NCBI GenBank assembly: GCA_029780415.1
Contig: JAKOYN010000104.1
Location: forward strand, 1 to 8,271
Source of the DNA: RXIX01 sp003989075
Lineage (GTDB): Bacteria > Pseudomonadota > Gammaproteobacteria > Competibacterales > Competibacteraceae
Direction: 5' to 3'
DNA: 8,271 nucleotides
This document shows, in pieces, positions 7,366 through 8,271 of the stretch. The notes beneath the pieces are model-generated. The model worked only from the letters and a program-made list of their open reading frames with translations, ran no database searches and was not told the origin of the DNA. Each line of letters starts with the position of its first letter. Positions within the stretch are counted from its first letter, which is position 1. Position numbers and translations under genes: made by a program.

Positions 7366-7553
7366 TCAGCGCCCAACCCTTATCGGTTGGGCGTTTTCTT
7401 TGGGTGTGCCGGAATTTGTGCGGATGACTTTAGGTTTCGCCAGCCGTTCCGCATGTTCAGCCAACTGCTCCGTACTCAAATGGGCGTAGCGCAGCACCAT
7501 CTCCAGGCTGGACCAGCCGCCGAGTTCTTTGAGCACGTTATTCCCAGTATAGA
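7366..7553 (-). pseudogene. C-terminal remnant of a tyrosine recombinase (integrase)
   Basis: The minus strand reads NVLKELGGWSSLEMVLRYAHLSTEQLAEHAERL and then a basic tail to TGA at 7366-7368. This is the C-terminal end of a phage/XerD-type integrase catalytic domain: ELGGWSSLEMVLRYAHL carries the box II segment with the nucleophile Tyr (TAC, complement of 7483-7485). The Arg of box I and the HxxR motif should precede it but are missing. Homology fades at about 7542, and the first CRISPR repeat begins at 7554. The open frame continues through repeats and spacers only because the array happens to lack stops there. It is a non-functional stub of about 60 codons, pointing towards the tRNA, consistent with an element once integrated at tRNA-Phe. 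No second copy of the tRNA 3' end is visible in the window. Confidence 0.8.
7370..7401 (+). terminator. Intrinsic terminator of tRNA-Phe
   Basis: A perfect 9-bp stem, CGCCCAACC (7370-7378) with GGTTGGGCG (7385-7393), around a 6-nt loop is followed by TTTTCTTT (7394-7401), a classical rho-independent terminator. It lies ten bases after the tRNA CCA. It has no U-tract in the minus direction, so it should act for the tRNA only. The same DNA codes for the last residues of the integrase remnant on the other strand. Confidence 0.92.
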
Positions 7554-7582
7554 GATAGCATCCCCACACATGTAGGGAACGC
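7554..7582 (-). repeat. Degenerate terminal CRISPR repeat (trailer end)
   Basis: The last 24 bases match the consensus exactly, but the first five (GATAG against CGGTT on the plus strand) do not. In transcript orientation the hairpin and cleavage region are intact, while the end of the handle changes from ATGAACCG to ATGCTATC. Decay of the final repeat is typical of the leader-distal end and independently supports a leader on the right. The crRNA from spacer 1 takes its 5' handle from the next, intact repeat, so its processing need not suffer. Confidence 0.9.
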
Positions 7583-8271
7583 CATAGCGCGCTAAACATA
7601 CGGTTCTCAACCGACGGTTCATCCCCACACATGTAGGGAACGCTGGAGCGCAGCATGTCATGTGTGGCGCGGGCGCGGTTCATCCCCACACATGTAGGGA
7701 ACGCCATTTGAAATTTAATTCAATGCACTCAACAGGCGGTTCATCCCCACACATGTAGGGAACGCCGGCCGGCATTGCAGTCAATCGCGTGGACAACCGG
7801 TTCATCCCCACACATGTAGGGAACGCTGTCCGATATTGCAGCTTACGATCAAGAAGGTCGGTTCATCCCCACACATGTAGGGAACGCGATTTGAGAGCCG
7901 GGAAGACGCAGTCACGGCGCGGTTCATCCCCACACATGTAGGGAACGCTATGGAATATAACAACGTGTGTAAATCGCAATCGGTTCATCCCCACACATGT
8001 AGGGAACGCATATGGGTTCAATTTATCCATTTCCTGTTTGGCGGTTCATCCCCACACATGTAGGGAACGCCACTGGCGATACTTTCAATGCGCGCGCAAT
8101 TCCGGTTCATCCCCACACATGTAGGGAACGCTTGTTGTTGGCGTGCCGGCCTCCGCCATCCCGCGGTTCATCCCCACACATGTAGGGAACGCCTGTTGTC
8201 GCTGGTGATTCGCTTCATCCGCGCCGGTTCATCCCCACACATGTAGGGAACGCTATGCGTATCAGCCTACA
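7554..8271 (-). CRISPR. CRISPR array, type I-E-like, trailer end, continuing past the right edge
   Basis: Twelve 29-bp repeats with an exact 61-bp period start at 7554, 7615, 7676, 7737, 7798, 7859, 7920, 7981, 8042, 8103, 8164 and 8225. Eleven are identical; the first is degenerate. All eleven full spacers are 32 bp, and a twelfth (8254-8271) is cut by the window edge. The plus-strand repeat begins CGGTTCATCC and ends GGGAACGC. Its reverse complement (GCGTTCCC...GATGAACCG) matches the type I-E pattern (E. coli GAGTTCCCC...GGATAAACCG), with CCCTAC/GTGGGG forming the Cas6e-type hairpin (one U-G pair) and ATGAACCG as the crRNA 5' handle. Transcription is therefore inferred on the minus strand, with leader and newest spacers to the right. 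No leader or cas gene is in the window. Spacers differ from one another and range from about 31% to 69% GC, suggesting mixed sources. Confidence 0.97.

Noticed and set aside
7366..7707. Open frame of 113 residues on the minus strand as a gene
   Set aside because: Its N-terminal half is translated CRISPR repeat (periodic PTCVGMN and PYMCGDEP-like strings) and spacers; only the last 60 or so codons have homology, to an integrase C-terminus, so it is annotated as a pseudogene fragment.

Overview
The window looks like chromosomal DNA from a GC-rich gammaproteobacterium. IlvD and MutY match the Escherichia coli enzymes closely in length, in motif text and, for MutY, in residue numbering. The order mutY, yggX, tRNA-Phe is, from memory, one also seen in pseudomonads. 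Species cannot be fixed from the sequence alone.

Layout. (1) Bases 1-114 are the 3' end of a probable pirin-family bicupin gene, with a hairpin terminator overlapping its stop codon. (2) A gene-free stretch of 367 bases leads to ilvD (dihydroxy-acid dehydratase, 482-2335); it holds a 7-bp palindrome and a long imperfect stem that would bury the ilvD ribosome binding site. (3) 2448-4859 encodes an 803-residue protein with a helical N-terminus, two receiver-like domains, a GGDEF-like domain and an EAL-like domain. Every signature active site is altered, so it looks like a c-di-GMP sensor or scaffold rather than an enzyme. (4) On the minus strand, 4903-5772 encodes a YeeZ-like NAD(P)-binding SDR protein, divergent from mutY. 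(5) mutY (adenine DNA glycosylase) and yggX (iron-trafficking and oxidative-protection protein) form a tight, probably translationally coupled pair, both linked to oxidative damage. (6) A tRNA-Phe(GAA) gene follows, with a clear sigma70-type promoter and a strong intrinsic terminator.

The right-hand 0.9 kb is accessory. Directly after the tRNA, on the minus strand, lies the C-terminal stub of a tyrosine recombinase, with the nucleophile tyrosine but without the upstream catalytic residues. It abuts a CRISPR array of type I-E character: 29-bp repeats, spacers of exactly 32 bp, 12 repeats in view, and continuation past the right edge. The repeat orientation and the decayed terminal repeat at 7554 both indicate minus-strand transcription, with the leader, and probably the cas genes, to the right of the window. 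The simplest reading is an old integration site at tRNA-Phe that now carries a CRISPR locus whose trailer end is fused to the integrase remnant.

I found no clearly new system. The best leads are the tRNA/integrase/CRISPR junction, the fully degenerate GGDEF-EAL protein, the stem over the ilvD ribosome binding site, and spacer 11, whose leader-proximal end resembles the repeat.
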